DNA of 64,000 nucleotides from positions 62,001 to 126,000 of the forward strand of contig NZ_BBWV01000003.1 of assembly GCF_000974785.1 (NCBI RefSeq), given 5' to 3'. This document shows positions 63,599 through 64,000 of the stretch, in pieces. The position numbers and the translations under genes are program-made. Numbering within the stretch: the stretch's first letter is position 1; every line of letters begins with the position of its first letter. Under the pieces are notes generated by a model. That model had not been told where the DNA came from, ran no database searches, and was given only the letters and a program-made list of their open reading frames with translations. The stretch is from Flavihumibacter petaseus NBRC 106054. Its GTDB lineage: Bacteria > Bacteroidota > Bacteroidia > Chitinophagales > Chitinophagaceae.

Positions 63599-64000
63599 TC
63601 AGGAATGTTGCGGGCATGGTATTGTTGGCAGCCACCTTGTTGTTCAACGCAACAGCCTATTCCCGCGTGACGCTGCGTACTATCTGGGGAGACAATATTG
63701 TGATCCAACAGAACAGTGAGATCCTCATCAGCGGCACTGCCAACCGCGCATCAAAAGTGGTTGTTACAGCCTCCTGGAACCCGGGAAAACGGGTGGTGGT
63801 GTATGCGGACAAAGACGGATCATTCCAGGCAAAGCTGTTAACCCCCAAAGGTTCTCAGCAATATTACCAGGTCTGTTTTGATGATGGAGAGACGCTGTGC
63901 CTGAACAATATCCTGGTTGGCGACGTGTGGTTTTGTTCCGGTCAGTCCAATATGGAAATGCCCGTCAAAGGCTTCAGGGGGCAACCGGTAACAGGGTCAC
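63595..64000 (+). CDS. Sialate O-acetylesterase-like protein, cut by the window end
   Basis: The first 135 codons are visible, with a hydrophobic N-terminus (VAGMVLLAATLLFNATA), a beta-rich region and VGDVWFCSGQSNMEMPV. In the last, Ser118 is the nucleophile of the SGNH/DUF303 esterases that remove O-acetyl groups from sugars such as sialic acid or xylose. The ATG at 63595 overlaps the stop of the previous gene. It ends the visible part of the SusCD locus and suggests that its glycan is acetylated. Confidence 0.8.
   Translation, partial: MIRNVAGMVLLAATLLFNATAYSRVTLRTIWGDNIVIQQNSEILISGTANRASKVVVTASWNPGKRVVVYADKDGSFQAKLLTPKGSQQYYQVCFDDGETLCLNNILVGDVWFCSGQSNMEMPVKGFRGQPVTGS

Noticed and set aside
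1-64000. tRNA, rRNA, riboswitch and CRISPR signals
   Set aside because: No cloverleaf with standard arms, no ribosomal sequence, no regularly spaced direct repeats and no recognised riboswitch motif were found by eye; a program search could still find weak ones.

Overview
The window looks like a chromosomal segment of a Bacteroidota bacterium, most likely Chitinophagaceae-like (inference from gene families; no rRNA or tRNA was found to fix the taxon). The main signs are two SusC/SusD outer-membrane nutrient-uptake pairs, an ECF sigma/FecR pair with a DUF4974-type C-terminus, many signal-peptide and lipobox proteins, DUF1254, DUF2199, DUF5018 and GH38-like DUF5054 proteins, and starts without strong Shine-Dalgarno sequences. 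No CRISPR array, prophage, transposase or plasmid function was seen.

Left part (1-17000). A truncated lipoprotein gene at the left edge is followed by a minus-strand run: a DUF2199 protein, a secreted unknown and rmuC. Next come a frameshifted secreted gene and a unit with a small membrane protein, a GreA/Rnk-like factor and a membrane-anchored unknown. A minus-strand operon of four genes (glycosyltransferase, UDP-galactopyranose mutase, two cytosolic GH1-like proteins; 5287-10256) probably makes or remodels a galactofuranose-containing glycan. It is followed by a tight pair of a CYTH-like protein and an FUSC-like membrane protein. A DUF1254 locus follows: a frameshifted outer-membrane barrel, an intact DUF1254 lipoprotein and a truncated DUF1254 remnant. 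A Crp-like regulator and a short-chain dehydrogenase close this part.

Middle (17000-42000). An ECF sigma factor, FecR, SusC, SusD and a fused phosphodiesterase-alkaline phosphatase form a TonB-dependent locus probably used to scavenge organic phosphate. A beta-propeller/phosphoesterase fusion lies 1.5 kb downstream. Between them (25889-26522) is a gene-free stretch with a small inverted-repeat element; a related copy occurs at 47359-47545. Then come a YdeI-like protein, an SDR/AraC pair, a GH35 beta-galactosidase, a cardiolipin synthase and another DUF1254/DUF1214 lipoprotein. The operon aspT-aspD-porin encodes an aspartate:alanine exchange and aspartate 4-decarboxylation module with its own outer-membrane channel.

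Right part (42000-64000). A lipoprotein arylsulfatase and a GH38-like enzyme act on unknown glycans. They are followed by SDR and AraC genes, an unknown secreted protein and a SUKH (SMI1/KNR4) protein. The last 12 kb is a polysaccharide-utilisation-type locus. A divergent ROK regulator faces MFS permease, secreted unknown, SusC, SusD, DUF5018 lipoprotein, GHL10-type glycosidase and a sialate O-acetylesterase-like protein cut by the window end. The gene set suggests uptake and breakdown of an acetylated glycan, possibly amino-sugar-containing; the substrate is inferred, not shown.
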